A DNA stretch of 64,000 nucleotides from Lonepinella koalarum (GCF_042926695.1 NZ_CP170642.1:2356001-2420000), one strand, 5' to 3'; shown: positions 16,861 to 26,729, counted from the stretch's first letter. Numbers and translations: made by a program. Notes: generated from the sequence alone by a model not told the origin.

Positions 16861-17385
16861 CTGCTGAAACCCATACACCAAAAATGTCTGTAAGCTATCG
16901 CCCATATTGGCGATATTGGGATAACGTCCCCACCGCTCAAAATGGTTTTTTTCAAATAAACGACGGCTGGCGTGGTTTTCTTCAATCACGTAAGCCATGA
17001 GCGTGTTGATGCCGCATGCTGCCATTTGGCTTTGCATAAATTGCAGTGCTTGACTGCCGTAACCTTTGCCTCGTGCATTTTGGTCAAGATAAAGACTAAT
17101 TTCAACAGTTTGGTCAAAAGCGGCACGTTTGTAAAAGGGCGAAAAGCTACACCAGCCCAAAACTTTTTCATTTTGTACCGCACTTTCAACAGTGCTTTTA
17201 GCATCGTTTTCTACCATGACCCATAAGGGGTGCGTGTCGTTGTTTAAATGTTCTTCAAACCACGGACGGCGTTGTTGTGTCGTGACGGGTGTGAGATCCG
17301 CGGTAATGCGGCGAGTGGGGATCGCTTGGTTATAAATCTCCACAACGGCGGATAAATCTTGTGCTTGTGCTAGTCTAATTTTCAT
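16846..17385 (-). CDS. GNAT-family N-acetyltransferase
   Basis: A 179-residue acetyltransferase of the phosphinothricin acetyltransferase/YncA-like group. It starts MKIRLAQAQDLSAVVEIYNQAI and contains the acetyl-CoA loop DQNARGKGYGSQAL and the family's AYVIEENHASRRLFEKNHFERWG segment. It would acetylate the amino group of a small molecule or amino acid analogue such as methionine sulfone. It begins 1 bp after the narQ stop, so it is probably co-transcribed with narQ. Substrate not determinable here. Confidence 0.88.
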   Translation of the reverse strand: MKIRLAQAQDLSAVVEIYNQAIPTRRITADLTPVTTQQRRPWFEEHLNNDTHPLWVMVENDAKSTVESAVQNEKVLGWCSFSPFYKRAAFDQTVEISLYLDQNARGKGYGSQALQFMQSQMAACGINTLMAYVIEENHASRRLFEKNHFERWGRYPNIANMGDSLQTFLVYGFQQLNQI

Positions 17386-17386
17386 A

Positions 17387-19099
17387 TTAATGGGTTGTTT
17401 TTATTATATTAGGTAACAGAATCTTGACTTCTGTTCCTCCGCTGGTTCGGTTAGTGATGGTTAAGGTGGCATTAAGCTGTCGGCTGCGTTCTTCCATAAT
17501 GCGCAAGCCGTAATGTCCTTCCGGTTCTTCTAGGCTTGGAATGCCAATACCGTCATCTCGTACGAGTAATTCTTGCTCACCGTCTATGTTAGTGTGAGCA
17601 ATAATCTCAATATGTTTTGCTTTCGCATGTTTCACCGCATTTAATGTTGCTTCACGGACAATTTGCAAGGCATGAATTAATTGCTGTGGCGTGAAGGTTT
17701 GTGACGGTAAACTGCATGCTACACTGAGATGGCTTTCCGTTTGATTACGCAAGCTATCGATCACCTGTTCTAAGGCTAATTTTAAATTGGCTTCTTGCAC
17801 TGTCAAGCGGAACGTCGCTAATAATTCGCGTAATTGTAAACAACCATCGCTCAGTGCTTGTTCAAATTCTGTTAAAATGGCTTGGCTTTTTGCTTTCGCT
17901 TGTTCGCTGTCTTTTGCCAAAGAGTGTTTTAGTAAGGTTAACTGAATTTGCAAAAATGACAAGACTTGCGCTAATGAATCGTGTAATTCTCGTGCAATAA
18001 TAGAACGTTCTTCCATTAACAATAATTGCTGTTGTTGGCGTTGTGTTTGGTGGAAATACAGGGTACGAGCAAAAATTTGGGCGATATTTTGCATAGTACG
18101 TGGATCAGGACAAGGTAAGCCAGCTTGCCAGCGTAATACTCCTAACTGCTGCCCTTCAATTTCAATATCCGTCATTTGCCAAGTTAATTGTTGCAACGGT
18201 TCACCGAGTAAAATATTCCAATGTTCCGCCCCGATAATCTCTAATTCCAACACGCGTAAATGTTCCGTTGCCATGACATTTTGTAACACGCTGCGGAGAT
18301 GTTCGCGATCGATATTAACCAAGGTTAATGTCTGCGAACAATAATATAACATGGCTAAAGTGCGGTTCGTTTGGATGAGTTTTTGGGTTTTATCGTCAAG
18401 GGTTTGTTCTAAATTGGAATAGACTTTACTTAATTCCGATGACATTTGGGTAAAGGCTTGTGCCAAGCTACCCAGTTCGTCATTGCGATAAATATCTAAT
18501 GGGATATGCTGGAATTGCCGCATTTGAATTTGCACACTGGCATCGGTTAATTGTCGAAGCGGTGTAACAATTCTGGTACGCATAAAACTGATAATATAAG
18601 CCACCATAATGACAATGGCGAGCAACGAAATCACGATAATGGCGGTGGTATAAATCAGTTTCTTTTCGGCAAATTGTTGCAAGGCGAACACGAAATTATC
18701 CACTTTTCCCACATAGGGAACAAGCTCTTGACGATAGGCCTGTTGATTTTGATGCAAGGCGTAATATTCCAATTTTTGCCATTGACGAATCAGATCGTCA
18801 TAATGATATTTTAAACTGTCTGGGGTAATAAATTGTTGATCAATTTTGCGTAATGACGACGCATGGAGCGTCTTGCGATATTCGATTAAATGTTTTTTGA
18901 CTTGTTCAGGCTCATATTGTAATTCATGCAAAATACGGTAGCTTTGCATACGCAAAGAACCTGCCACATTAATGACTTCGGCATCCGAGCGGTTACTTGC
19001 CATAATGGCAAACGCCACGGCAGCAATAATACTGACGAACCCCATCACGGCTAACAAATAATTGGAAACAGAACTGGAAACGGATGTTTTTTTATTCAC
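17387..19099 (-). CDS. narQ: Nitrate/nitrite sensor histidine kinase
   Basis: An inner-membrane sensor kinase of 570 residues if started at the GTG at 19099 (AGG 7 bases upstream, NKKTSVSSSVSNYLL). A longer frame to an ATG at 19144 exists but adds a non-homologous leader. The periplasmic sensor region holds the P-box-like VINVAGSLRMQSYRIL, which binds nitrate/nitrite in NarX/NarQ. A HAMP segment (RTRIVTPLRQLTDASVQIQ) follows the second membrane helix. The kinase core has the HPK7 phosphoacceptor ARELHDSLAQVLSFLQIQL and the ATP-binding box VRDDGIGIP. It would phosphorylate NarP. gpmA lies upstream, the acetyltransferase downstream. Confidence 0.93.
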   Translation of the reverse strand: MNKKTSVSSSVSNYLLAVMGFVSIIAAVAFAIMASNRSDAEVINVAGSLRMQSYRILHELQYEPEQVKKHLIEYRKTLHASSLRKIDQQFITPDSLKYHYDDLIRQWQKLEYYALHQNQQAYRQELVPYVGKVDNFVFALQQFAEKKLIYTTAIIVISLLAIVIMVAYIISFMRTRIVTPLRQLTDASVQIQMRQFQHIPLDIYRNDELGSLAQAFTQMSSELSKVYSNLEQTLDDKTQKLIQTNRTLAMLYYCSQTLTLVNIDREHLRSVLQNVMATEHLRVLELEIIGAEHWNILLGEPLQQLTWQMTDIEIEGQQLGVLRWQAGLPCPDPRTMQNIAQIFARTLYFHQTQRQQQQLLLMEERSIIARELHDSLAQVLSFLQIQLTLLKHSLAKDSEQAKAKSQAILTEFEQALSDGCLQLRELLATFRLTVQEANLKLALEQVIDSLRNQTESHLSVACSLPSQTFTPQQLIHALQIVREATLNAVKHAKAKHIEIIAHTNIDGEQELLVRDDGIGIPSLEEPEGHYGLRIMEERSRQLNATLTITNRTSGGTEVKILLPNIIKTTH

Positions 19100-19161
19100 A
19101 ACAGAACCTACAATGATAAAAAATGGCACAATCGCTTGTGCCACTTTCGTTCACTTAACCA

Positions 19162-19845
19162 TTAAAGATAGCGTTTGCTGACTACTTTTAAGTTATCATC
19201 TAATTCATACACTAATGGCTGACCGGTTGGAATTTCTAAATCCATAATGTCTGCATCAGAAATGCCTTCAATATGTTTTGCCAGAGCGCGTAATGAGTTA
19301 CCATGCGCGGTCACTAATACACGTTGACCTGATAATAAAGCCGGTGCAATTTGATCTTCCCAGAATGGAAGTACACGCTCTAAGGTCACTTTTAAGTTTT
19401 CGCCATCTGGTACCACATCAGCTGGTAAATGAGCATAACGGCGGTCATTATGGGCTGAATTAGGATCTTTCGGATCTAATAATGGTGGTAATGTGTCGTA
19501 AGAACGACGCCAAATGTGAACTTGTTCATCACCATATTTTTCCGCAGTGGCTTTTTTATCTAAACCTTGTAATTCGCCGTAGTGACGTTCATTCAAACGC
19601 CAGTTTTTGACTTGTGGAATCCAAAGTTGACCAGCTTCTTCTAACACGATGTTACAAGTTTTGATGGCTCGAGTTAATACAGACGTGAATGCGATGTCAA
19701 ATTCAAAACCAGCGGCTTTTAATTTTTGCCCTGCTGATTTTGCTTCTTCCATACCACGTTCGGTTAAGTTCACATCACGCCAACCGGTAAATAAATTTTT
19801 TGCGTTCCATTCACTGAAACCGTGACGAATAAAGACTAATTGCAT
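19162..19845 (-). CDS. gpmA: 2,3-bisphosphoglycerate-dependent phosphoglycerate mutase
   Basis: A 227-residue glycolytic enzyme that interconverts 3- and 2-phosphoglycerate. The phosphohistidine motif LVFIRHGFSEWN is at the N-terminus. Further family marks are FTGWRDVNLTERG, RLNERHYGELQGLDK, and VTAHGNSLRALAKH with the second active-site His. Length matches bacterial dPGM. A good AGGAGATC-type ribosome site (GGAGAT) precedes the ATG. It is divergent from envC over 162 bp and followed by narQ. Confidence 0.97.
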   Translation of the reverse strand: MQLVFIRHGFSEWNAKNLFTGWRDVNLTERGMEEAKSAGQKLKAAGFEFDIAFTSVLTRAIKTCNIVLEEAGQLWIPQVKNWRLNERHYGELQGLDKKATAEKYGDEQVHIWRRSYDTLPPLLDPKDPNSAHNDRRYAHLPADVVPDGENLKVTLERVLPFWEDQIAPALLSGQRVLVTAHGNSLRALAKHIEGISDADIMDLEIPTGQPLVYELDDNLKVVSKRYL

Positions 19846-20007
19846 AGGGATCTCCTAGTTAATAAAAATAAATAAAATAATACCTCGCTTTTATAGCAAA
19901 ATTTTGCAAAATTTGAAAGTGAAAAGCCATGGTTTCCTGATCTTTCTCAAAAATAATGGTATATTTAGTCAGAAATTTGATGATATGAGAGAAAAATCGG
20001 AAAAAAT

Positions 20008-21225
20008 ATGTTGCTTTGTTCATTTTTTAAAAAATTGCCAAAATTAACCGCACTTTTTTGTGTGGGGCTATTAATTTCGTTTGTTAGCCAAGCCGCCGAT
20101 TTAACCCAAATAAAAACCCAAATTAAACAGCAAGAACAAAAAATTGCACAACGCAAACAGGAGCAAAATAAACTGCAATCTGCGTTAAAAATTCATGAAA
20201 ATAAAATTAATAATGTAGTAGGGACATTACGTGAAACGGAAACCAGTTTAAAAGAAACGCAAAGAATTATCGCAGAAACCAATCGTCAAATAAAATCTCT
20301 TGAACAGCAGCAAAAGGCTCAAAAAGCAAAATTAGCCAAGCAGTTAGATGCCATTTATCGTTCTGGAAATCCAAATTCAGTGGTGGAGCATTTATTGTCC
20401 GATGACGCTAAAAATAATGATCGCATGATGGTCTATGCGAAACACATGAATCAATCTCGGTTAGCTTTATTAGATGAACTGAAAGCGACACAACAACAAT
20501 TAGAGCAACAAAAAGCCTATTTATCGGATCAGCAACAAGAGCAAAAAACGCAATTATCGGCGCAAAAAAAACAACAACAAGAGCTACAAAAAGCTAAAAA
20601 TGAACGGCAGAGTACCTTAAATCAGTTAAATAAAACCTTAGCACAAGAACAAAATAAATTAGATAGCTTAAAAGCCAATGAACAAGCCTTACAAAATGAA
20701 ATTAAACGTGCAGAACAAGCAGCGGCAGCGCAAGAAAAGAAAGAACGTGAACAGTTAGCTCAGAAAAAGCAAGATGAAGAAAAACGCACCAATAAGGTTT
20801 ATCAACCGACCGCTCAAGAACAACAATTAATCCGTTCTGGAGCAGGGTTAAATGGTAAATATGCCTATCCAGTTTCGGGTAAAGTGCTGCATCATTTTGG
20901 TTCGATCCAAGCTGGTGAAGTAAAATGGAAAGGGATAGTGATTTCTGCCAGCTCTGGCACGGCGGTAAACGCCATTTCAGGCGGGCGGGTGATTTTATCT
21001 AATTGGCTGGCGGGTTATGGTCAAGTGGTGGTGATCGATCATGGTAAAGGCTATATGTCATTGTATGGTTTTAATCAGGCGGTGTTTGTGAAAACGGGGG
21101 CGTTAGTGAACGCTGGACAAAAAATTGCTGAAGTTGGTAACAGCGGCGGGCAATCTCGTTCAGGGTTATATTTTGAAATTCGCCGTCAAGGTAATGCGGT
21201 GAATCCGTTAAATTGGTTGAGATAG
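20008..21225 (+). CDS. envC: Murein hydrolase activator EnvC
   Basis: A 405-residue exported protein. A signal peptide (to SQA, about residue 29) is followed by a long coiled coil, residues about 35-265, rich in Gln, Lys and Glu. The C-terminus (about 285-405) is a LytM/peptidase M23 domain. The zinc-binding residues of active LytM enzymes are degenerate (GLYFEIR where active enzymes have HLHFE), as in E. coli EnvC, which activates AmiA/AmiB amidases at the division septum rather than cutting peptidoglycan. An in-frame uptake signal (20047-20055) encodes Thr-Ala-Leu in the signal peptide. yibQ follows after 6 bp. Confidence 0.95.
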   Translation: MLLCSFFKKLPKLTALFCVGLLISFVSQAADLTQIKTQIKQQEQKIAQRKQEQNKLQSALKIHENKINNVVGTLRETETSLKETQRIIAETNRQIKSLEQQQKAQKAKLAKQLDAIYRSGNPNSVVEHLLSDDAKNNDRMMVYAKHMNQSRLALLDELKATQQQLEQQKAYLSDQQQEQKTQLSAQKKQQQELQKAKNERQSTLNQLNKTLAQEQNKLDSLKANEQALQNEIKRAEQAAAAQEKKEREQLAQKKQDEEKRTNKVYQPTAQEQQLIRSGAGLNGKYAYPVSGKVLHHFGSIQAGEVKWKGIVISASSGTAVNAISGGRVILSNWLAGYGQVVVIDHGKGYMSLYGFNQAVFVKTGALVNAGQKIAEVGNSGGQSRSGLYFEIRRQGNAVNPLNWLR

Positions 21226-21231
21226 AAAGCC

Positions 21232-22059
21232 ATGGCGTGGAAAAAATTTTTGTTTTTAAGCACCGCACTTTGGGCTGGTTTAACTCAAGCTCAACCAGCA
21301 AAGCTCGCCATTGTAATAGACGATGTTGGTTATCATCAAAAAGAAGATGCCGCCGTTTTTGCCATGCCAAGGCAGATTTCGGTGGCTATTATTCCTGCCG
21401 CACCCTATGCTCGCCAACGTAATCAACAAGCACGAGAGCAAGGGCGAGATGTGTTAATTCACATGCCGATGCAACCTAAATCTAAGATGAAAATTGAAGG
21501 GGGCGGATTGACGCTAGGTATGTCGCAAGATGAAGTAAGTCGGCGCGTACAAACGGCTAAGAGCATTGTTTCCGCTGCCATTGGTATGAATAATCACATG
21601 GGTAGTGCTGCAACCTCTGATCGTGCGTTAATGACATATTTAATGCAAGAACTCGCCGAACAGCATTTATTCTTTTTAGATAGTCGAACTATCGGCAGTA
21701 GTGTGGCGGGTAAAGTGGCGAAAGAACAAGGGGTAAAATCCTTAGATCGGCATATTTTTCTTGATGACAGTGATGCTCTTGCGGATGTACAACGTCAGTA
21801 TCAATTAGCAATTCAACATGCCAGAAGACACGGCACAACCATTGTAATTGGACATCCACGTAAAAATACCATTGCGGTATTGCAGGCTGGGCTGGCGAAT
21901 TTACCCGCGGATATTCAATTAGTGAGTATGGGGAGCCTATGGCGTGATGAGAAAGTGATTCCACCAAAACCATTTATTTTATTGTTTAGTGATTTGCCCG
22001 CCCCAACCAATGTTGCACCTTACACACCTGTACCGATGTTGCGTGGTGTGCCTGAATAA
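21232..22059 (+). CDS. yibQ: Divergent polysaccharide deacetylase family protein
   Basis: A 275-residue exported protein with a signal peptide ending LTQAQPA. The mature part matches the YibQ family (DUF610): LAIVIDDVGYHQKEDAAVF, RDVLIHMPMQPKS, MNNHMGSAATSD, LFFLDSRTIGSSVAGKVA and VIGHPRKNTIAVL. It has the NodB-like fold with Asp and His candidates for metal binding. It is co-transcribed with envC, as in many gamma-proteobacteria, suggesting a role in envelope or septal peptidoglycan work; the reaction is not established. An uptake signal at 21262-21270 is read as Thr-Ala-Leu within the signal peptide. Confidence 0.9.
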   Translation: MAWKKFLFLSTALWAGLTQAQPAKLAIVIDDVGYHQKEDAAVFAMPRQISVAIIPAAPYARQRNQQAREQGRDVLIHMPMQPKSKMKIEGGGLTLGMSQDEVSRRVQTAKSIVSAAIGMNNHMGSAATSDRALMTYLMQELAEQHLFFLDSRTIGSSVAGKVAKEQGVKSLDRHIFLDDSDALADVQRQYQLAIQHARRHGTTIVIGHPRKNTIAVLQAGLANLPADIQLVSMGSLWRDEKVIPPKPFILLFSDLPAPTNVAPYTPVPMLRGVPE

Positions 22060-22070
22060 TCAAAATCTAT

Positions 22071-24137
22071 CTATTGCCCTAACCAAACCACCATAACTTT
22101 ATCGCTGCCATGTTCTCGACTAAAAGCAAAATATTTATCATTTTGCACCGCAGTTTGTATGCCTGTCCCTACTGCTGGGTGGCGTTGACGGAATTGAGCA
22201 AGTTTTCGCCAATGTTGCATCAGCTGTTGTTTGGCGGAATGATCTTTGAGATCTTGCCAGTTCATATCTGATCGGGTACCTTGCATGGGGTCAGTTCCTG
22301 TTGCCCCAAATTCTCGTCCGCTTTCGTCACCGTAATAAATTTGTACGCTACCTGGGGCGAGTAATAATAAATTGGCGGCGGTTTTTTGTTTATCAATATT
22401 TTCACCACTGTCTGAATGGAAAAATAAACGGGTATCGTGTGATGATAAATAACTCAATACATTAAAATCTTTCAGCTTATTAGCCATTTCAGTATAAATC
22501 GGTGCAATATTGGCAAAGCAATCAAGGCTCTCTTTGGCTTGATCTTGAAAGTCAAAATTAATCATGGCATCAAAGCCATTGGCATAATAATCACTTTTAA
22601 ACACACCATGTCCCCAAGCCTCACCTACCATAAAGAAAGGTTGGTTAAAGCTCGCTTTTGGATTCGCTTTTTGCCATTGGGTTAAGGCTTGTTGGGCAGA
22701 CTTCTTGAGTTGTAACCAAGTGGATTTTTCCACATGTTTAGCGGTATCGACTCGGAAACCGTCCACGCCATATTTCACCACCCAATCGGAAAGCCAATGA
22801 ATTAAATAATCTCGCACTTTGGCATTCGGCATAAATTGCGCTTGCGTGTCGGTTTTTTGTTGATAAAAATTGGGTAACTGCACCGCACTTTCGCTTTCGG
22901 TTTTGAGATCAGGCAGCGAAGCCAGTGACATTCTGAGATCATCATATTTCGGGCTATCATAATCGCCAATATCGGTTCTCACCCAATCTTTGCCCCACCA
23001 TTTCGCCCAAGCGGTTTTATCGGAGAAATTAATATAGTCATTAAAACTATGCCAATTTTGCCCTGCTTTTGGTCGCCAATTTGTCCAATTCTCGCCAAGG
23101 GTTTGTTGAATTTCCGTGTCTTTTAAATACAAGCTACCAAAACCAAATTGCTGCATATCAGCAAGCGTGGCGTAACCCGTGTGATTCATCACCACATCAA
23201 ATAATACGCGAATTCCCCGCTGATGAGCTTGTTCAATCAGGTTTTTAAGATCGGCTTCCGTTCCCATATTCGCATCGACTTTGGTCCAGTCTTGATGATA
23301 ATAGCCATGATAGGCGTAGTGAGGGAAATCACCTTTTTCACCGCCACCCACCCAGCCGTGCATTTGTTCTAGTGGTGAACTAATCCAGAGTGCGTTAATA
23401 CCGATCTGTTGCAGATAATCCAATTTTTCTGTTAAGCCTTTCAGATCACCGCCATGAAAAGTGGCAATTTCCTGCATACCGTCTTTTTGTCTGCCGTAGC
23501 TGTTGTCATTGCTTGGATCGCCGTTATAAAAACGGTCGGTAAGCACAAAATACACCGTGGCATTTTTCCAATCAAAAACAGCCGAATTTTGCACCGCACT
23601 TTTTTCCAGTAATAGCAATCCATTGGCATTTTTATCAGGCTGAATACTAATTTTGCCATTTTTGACTACAGCGGTTTGCCCTGAATAAAAATCTCGTACG
23701 GTTTCACCGTCAGCAAAGGTAGTAGAAACATCAATTTCAACGTTCTCCCCTTGCCACGCAGGACAGGTTTTGGCGAGAGTTTCCGTGCTTTCTTTGGGTT
23801 GTTCAAGGCTTAAACGTAATGTTGGCGTGCCACTACGTAAATCAATTTGAGCAGTATAATTGCCTGTTTTGAATACACGTAACGGCAATGCGTCACCAGA
23901 ACAAGCCACCAATGAAATTTCTTGATTTAATTTCACCGTGTTGCCTGTATTTTGTGGCATAAAACATTGATTATCCCATTCAAATTTTAATGGATAATTG
24001 CCTTTAGTAAGCTCGGCTTGAGCCACCCATAAGTGCGGTGTATTTTCAGTGAATTTTTGAAAATGGGGATGTTGGATTGTTGCCGCTAAGGTTGGTGAGG
24101 CAAATAAAGCGAGCCATAATAATTTTTTGTTTTTCAT
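22071..24137 (-). CDS. malS: Periplasmic alpha-amylase
   Basis: Started at the ATG at 24137 (GGAG 8 bases upstream) it has 688 residues and a clean signal peptide, MKNKKLLWLALFASPTLAA. A longer frame begins at 24161 inside an inverted repeat and is unlikely. The GH13 catalytic residues are visible: DGFRVDTAKH (nucleophile Asp), MVGEAWGHG (acid/base Glu) and YLSSHDTRLF (Asp), with VMNHTG upstream. E. coli MalS is 676 residues. It hydrolyses maltodextrins in the periplasm for the MalEFGK transporter. Several uptake signals occur inside the gene. It is downstream of malE-malF-malG but separated from malG by a 66-bp inverted repeat. Confidence 0.92.
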   Translation of the reverse strand: MKNKKLLWLALFASPTLAATIQHPHFQKFTENTPHLWVAQAELTKGNYPLKFEWDNQCFMPQNTGNTVKLNQEISLVACSGDALPLRVFKTGNYTAQIDLRSGTPTLRLSLEQPKESTETLAKTCPAWQGENVEIDVSTTFADGETVRDFYSGQTAVVKNGKISIQPDKNANGLLLLEKSAVQNSAVFDWKNATVYFVLTDRFYNGDPSNDNSYGRQKDGMQEIATFHGGDLKGLTEKLDYLQQIGINALWISSPLEQMHGWVGGGEKGDFPHYAYHGYYHQDWTKVDANMGTEADLKNLIEQAHQRGIRVLFDVVMNHTGYATLADMQQFGFGSLYLKDTEIQQTLGENWTNWRPKAGQNWHSFNDYINFSDKTAWAKWWGKDWVRTDIGDYDSPKYDDLRMSLASLPDLKTESESAVQLPNFYQQKTDTQAQFMPNAKVRDYLIHWLSDWVVKYGVDGFRVDTAKHVEKSTWLQLKKSAQQALTQWQKANPKASFNQPFFMVGEAWGHGVFKSDYYANGFDAMINFDFQDQAKESLDCFANIAPIYTEMANKLKDFNVLSYLSSHDTRLFFHSDSGENIDKQKTAANLLLLAPGSVQIYYGDESGREFGATGTDPMQGTRSDMNWQDLKDHSAKQQLMQHWRKLAQFRQRHPAVGTGIQTAVQNDKYFAFSREHGSDKVMVVWLGQ

Positions 24138-24160
24138 TGATGAAACTCCATCTTGTTCCA

Positions 24161-24226
24161 TGTAGGGGCGTATTGCATACGCCCTGATAAGATCGAGCGT
24201 AAGGGCGTATGCAATACGCCCCTACA
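24161..24226. repeat. Perfect 25-bp inverted repeat (REP/MITE-like) between malG and malS
   Basis: The arm at 24161-24185, beginning TGTAGGGGCGTATTGC, is repeated exactly in inverted orientation at 24202-24226, with a 16-base spacer. Each arm also contains its own palindrome (GGGCGTAT, three bases, ATACGCCC). The element can fold as one long or two short hairpins, as dispersed bacterial palindromic units do. It fills the gap between malG and malS and could terminate or attenuate transcription, or protect the malG mRNA end. Confidence 0.85.
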
Positions 24227-24240
24227 GTATGTTAAGGTTT

Positions 24241-25131
24241 TTAACCTTTCACCCCACCCGCCGTTAAACCACCGACTAACCAGCGTTGTGCGAGTAAAAA
24301 TACCACGGTAATTGGAATGGCGGATAATACCGCTGCGGCGGCGAAATCACCCCATAGATAATTTTGTGCATACAGATATTGTTGCATACCCACCGCCAAG
24401 GTATAGCTATTCACATCACGCAATAACAATGAAGCCACTGGCACTTCAGTAATCGCAGCGATAAAGGAAAGAATAAATACCACCGCTAAGATCGGGACGG
24501 AAAGGGGTAATAAAATGAGACGGAATGCCTGCCATGGCGTTGCACCGTCGAGTGCGGCGGCTTCTTCCAATGAGCCGTCAATGGTTTCAAAATAGCCTTT
24601 AATAGTCCAAACATGTAGAGCGATACCACCAAGATAAGCGAAGATTACGCCAGCATGGGTATTTAATCCTAAAAATGGCACATATTGCCCTAAGCGGTCA
24701 AATAAGGCATATAACGCTACTAAGGAAAGCACCACAGGGAACATTTGGAAAATTAACATCGCTTGTAAAATTGTCTTTTTGCCTTTGAATTTCATGCGAG
24801 CAAAAGCGTATGCACAGGTAGTAGAGAGCGTAACGATCCCCACTGACGTAATAAAAGCGACTTTAATTGAATTCCATAGCCATAATAATACGGGGAATGG
24901 TGGTGGCGTAATTGAACCATCAGGATTGACCACATCAAAACCAAGGGCTAATTTCCAGTGATCCCACGAAATTTCTTTTGGGATTAAATCCCCAATCGCC
25001 AAATTCCCTGGGCGTAAAGAAATGCCGATCACCATTAATAACGGAAACATAATTAAAGCGATAAACAGGATTAAAATTAAATGTGTACCCAATAAACGGT
25101 AACGAATTGATTTAGGTTGTACCATTGCCAT
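24241..25131 (-). CDS. malG: Maltose/maltodextrin ABC transporter permease
   Basis: A 296-residue inner-membrane permease starting MAMVQPKSIRYRLLGTHLIL. It has six hydrophobic segments and the EAA loop EEAAALDGATPWQAFRLILLPLSVPIL that docks to MalK. The C-terminus ends LTAGGVKG, as in E. coli MalG (also 296 residues). It pairs with MalF to form the channel. It starts 12 bp after the malF stop. Confidence 0.97.
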   Translation of the reverse strand: MAMVQPKSIRYRLLGTHLILILFIALIMFPLLMVIGISLRPGNLAIGDLIPKEISWDHWKLALGFDVVNPDGSITPPPFPVLLWLWNSIKVAFITSVGIVTLSTTCAYAFARMKFKGKKTILQAMLIFQMFPVVLSLVALYALFDRLGQYVPFLGLNTHAGVIFAYLGGIALHVWTIKGYFETIDGSLEEAAALDGATPWQAFRLILLPLSVPILAVVFILSFIAAITEVPVASLLLRDVNSYTLAVGMQQYLYAQNYLWGDFAAAAVLSAIPITVVFLLAQRWLVGGLTAGGVKG

Positions 25132-25143
25132 GATTATTTCCCC

Positions 25144-26688
25144 CTAGTCCAATTTAAATTTAGTGGCTTTTAAGTTAAGCATGGCTAAACCGCCTACTAA
25201 TAAGAAGATGATGGTGGCAATCGCCGCCGCTAAACCAAAGTCTTGTGAGCCACTGCCTTCAAAGGCGATACGATAGGTGTAACTTACCAATAAATCGGTG
25301 TAACCTGCAGGTGTTGTGGTGCCGATCATATCTGGACGACCGTTGGTTAATAATTGAATTAACACGAAATTGTTAAAATTAAAGGCAAAAGACGCAATCA
25401 TTAACGGGGTTAATGGTTTTAACAATAATGGAAAGGTGATTTTGCTAAAATTTTGCCAAGTTGATGCACCGTCCATCGCAGAGGCTTCGTATAAATCTTG
25501 CGGAATCGCTTTGAGCAATCCCATGGCTAAAATCATCATATAAGGATAACCCAACCATGTATTGACAATTAAAATCATCGATTTGGCGAGTAATGGATCA
25601 TTAAACCATTGCGGACTAATGCCAAACAAGTGATGTAGAATCAGATTGATTTCACCGAAACTTTGGTTAAATAATCCTTTGAACACCAGAATAGAAATAA
25701 AAGAAGGTACGGCGTAAGGTAAAATAAGCAGTAAGCGGTAGATTCCCTTGCCTTGCAACGGTTCCCATTGTACAAGGCAAGCTAACACCGTACCTAAAAT
25801 CACGGTAAACACCACGGTTAATGCGGAGAATACCACTGTCCAAATAAAGATTTGTACGAACGGTTTTTGAATACCGCTATCGGTAAAAATCTTTAAAAAA
25901 TTCGCAAACCCGATGGTCACGGTAAAACCGGGTTCTAAGGTTTCGCTTAACCAGTTGCCTTGATCATCAATTTCCTGAAAGAATCCTGTATCATAATTAG
26001 GGCGATAAACTTTGCCTGTTTCGTTGTTACGTAAATCTTGCAAGCTATCTTCATAGCTGAAACGGGCTTTTTGTTCCGAGAATTGACGTAATGAACTCAT
26101 GGTCAGTTCATTGCCTGTGGGTAGGCTCACCACCATTTGTTGAAGTGCGGTGCGATTTTGGGTAATTATTCTAAGTGGTGCGACTTCGCCAGTGGGTGCT
26201 TGTTCTTGTTCGTGTACGGCGACATTGTGGTCGCTCAAATGAATATTATCGGAAACAAAAAACTGTCCCGTATTTTTATTCTCTAGGCTGAGTTTCCATT
26301 GGTTATTTTCTTGCGGATAGAGTTTAAAGTCGTATTTATCACCCGCAAAAAAACGTTGATCTTGTAATACCGTTAACGCTCGCTCAAAGGCAAGTTGGTT
26401 GGTGCCACTGTAATTGGTAAAGGCAATGGCAATGGTGGCGACCAATGGGAATAAAATAAAAATTGCCATCCCCATCATACCGGGGTAAACATAACGCCAC
26501 GCATAGACTTTTTTACTGCTAAAAATATAGATACCTGAAGTGAGAATGACCAGTGTTAACATGGCAAACAAATATTCGCCTTGCAAGTACATTAGCCCCA
26601 CAAGATAGAAATCAATCAGTAAAACGATGCCGACTAAAAACATTTTCAGCCATTTTAAGCCAGATTGAGAATGGGTTATTTGTTGCAT
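25144..26688 (-). CDS. malF: Maltose/maltodextrin ABC transporter permease
   Basis: A 514-residue inner-membrane protein, same length as E. coli MalF. After the first three hydrophobic segments comes the large periplasmic P2 loop (about residues 90-270) that is specific to MalF. The EAA loop YEASAMDGASTWQNFSKITFPLL lies in the C-terminal half. The end is followed directly by malG. The gene is separated from malE by a 249-bp region with several hairpins, suggesting lower expression of the membrane subunits than of the binding protein. An uptake signal lies at 26143-26151. Confidence 0.97.
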   Translation of the reverse strand: MQQITHSQSGLKWLKMFLVGIVLLIDFYLVGLMYLQGEYLFAMLTLVILTSGIYIFSSKKVYAWRYVYPGMMGMAIFILFPLVATIAIAFTNYSGTNQLAFERALTVLQDQRFFAGDKYDFKLYPQENNQWKLSLENKNTGQFFVSDNIHLSDHNVAVHEQEQAPTGEVAPLRIITQNRTALQQMVVSLPTGNELTMSSLRQFSEQKARFSYEDSLQDLRNNETGKVYRPNYDTGFFQEIDDQGNWLSETLEPGFTVTIGFANFLKIFTDSGIQKPFVQIFIWTVVFSALTVVFTVILGTVLACLVQWEPLQGKGIYRLLLILPYAVPSFISILVFKGLFNQSFGEINLILHHLFGISPQWFNDPLLAKSMILIVNTWLGYPYMMILAMGLLKAIPQDLYEASAMDGASTWQNFSKITFPLLLKPLTPLMIASFAFNFNNFVLIQLLTNGRPDMIGTTTPAGYTDLLVSYTYRIAFEGSGSQDFGLAAAIATIIFLLVGGLAMLNLKATKFKLD

Positions 26689-26729
26689 AGAAACACCTAT
26701 TTATGGATGATTAAACAAAAAAATCAGTC

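Noticed and set aside
17387..19144. narQ starting at ATG 19144
   Set aside because: The first 15 codons form an extra hydrophobic stretch without a ribosome site; GTG at 19099 has AGG at good spacing and gives the usual family length.
22071..24161. malS starting at 24161
   Set aside because: The start would overlap the inverted repeat at 24161-24226 and puts an acidic stretch before the signal peptide; ATG at 24137 has GGAG and a clean signal sequence.
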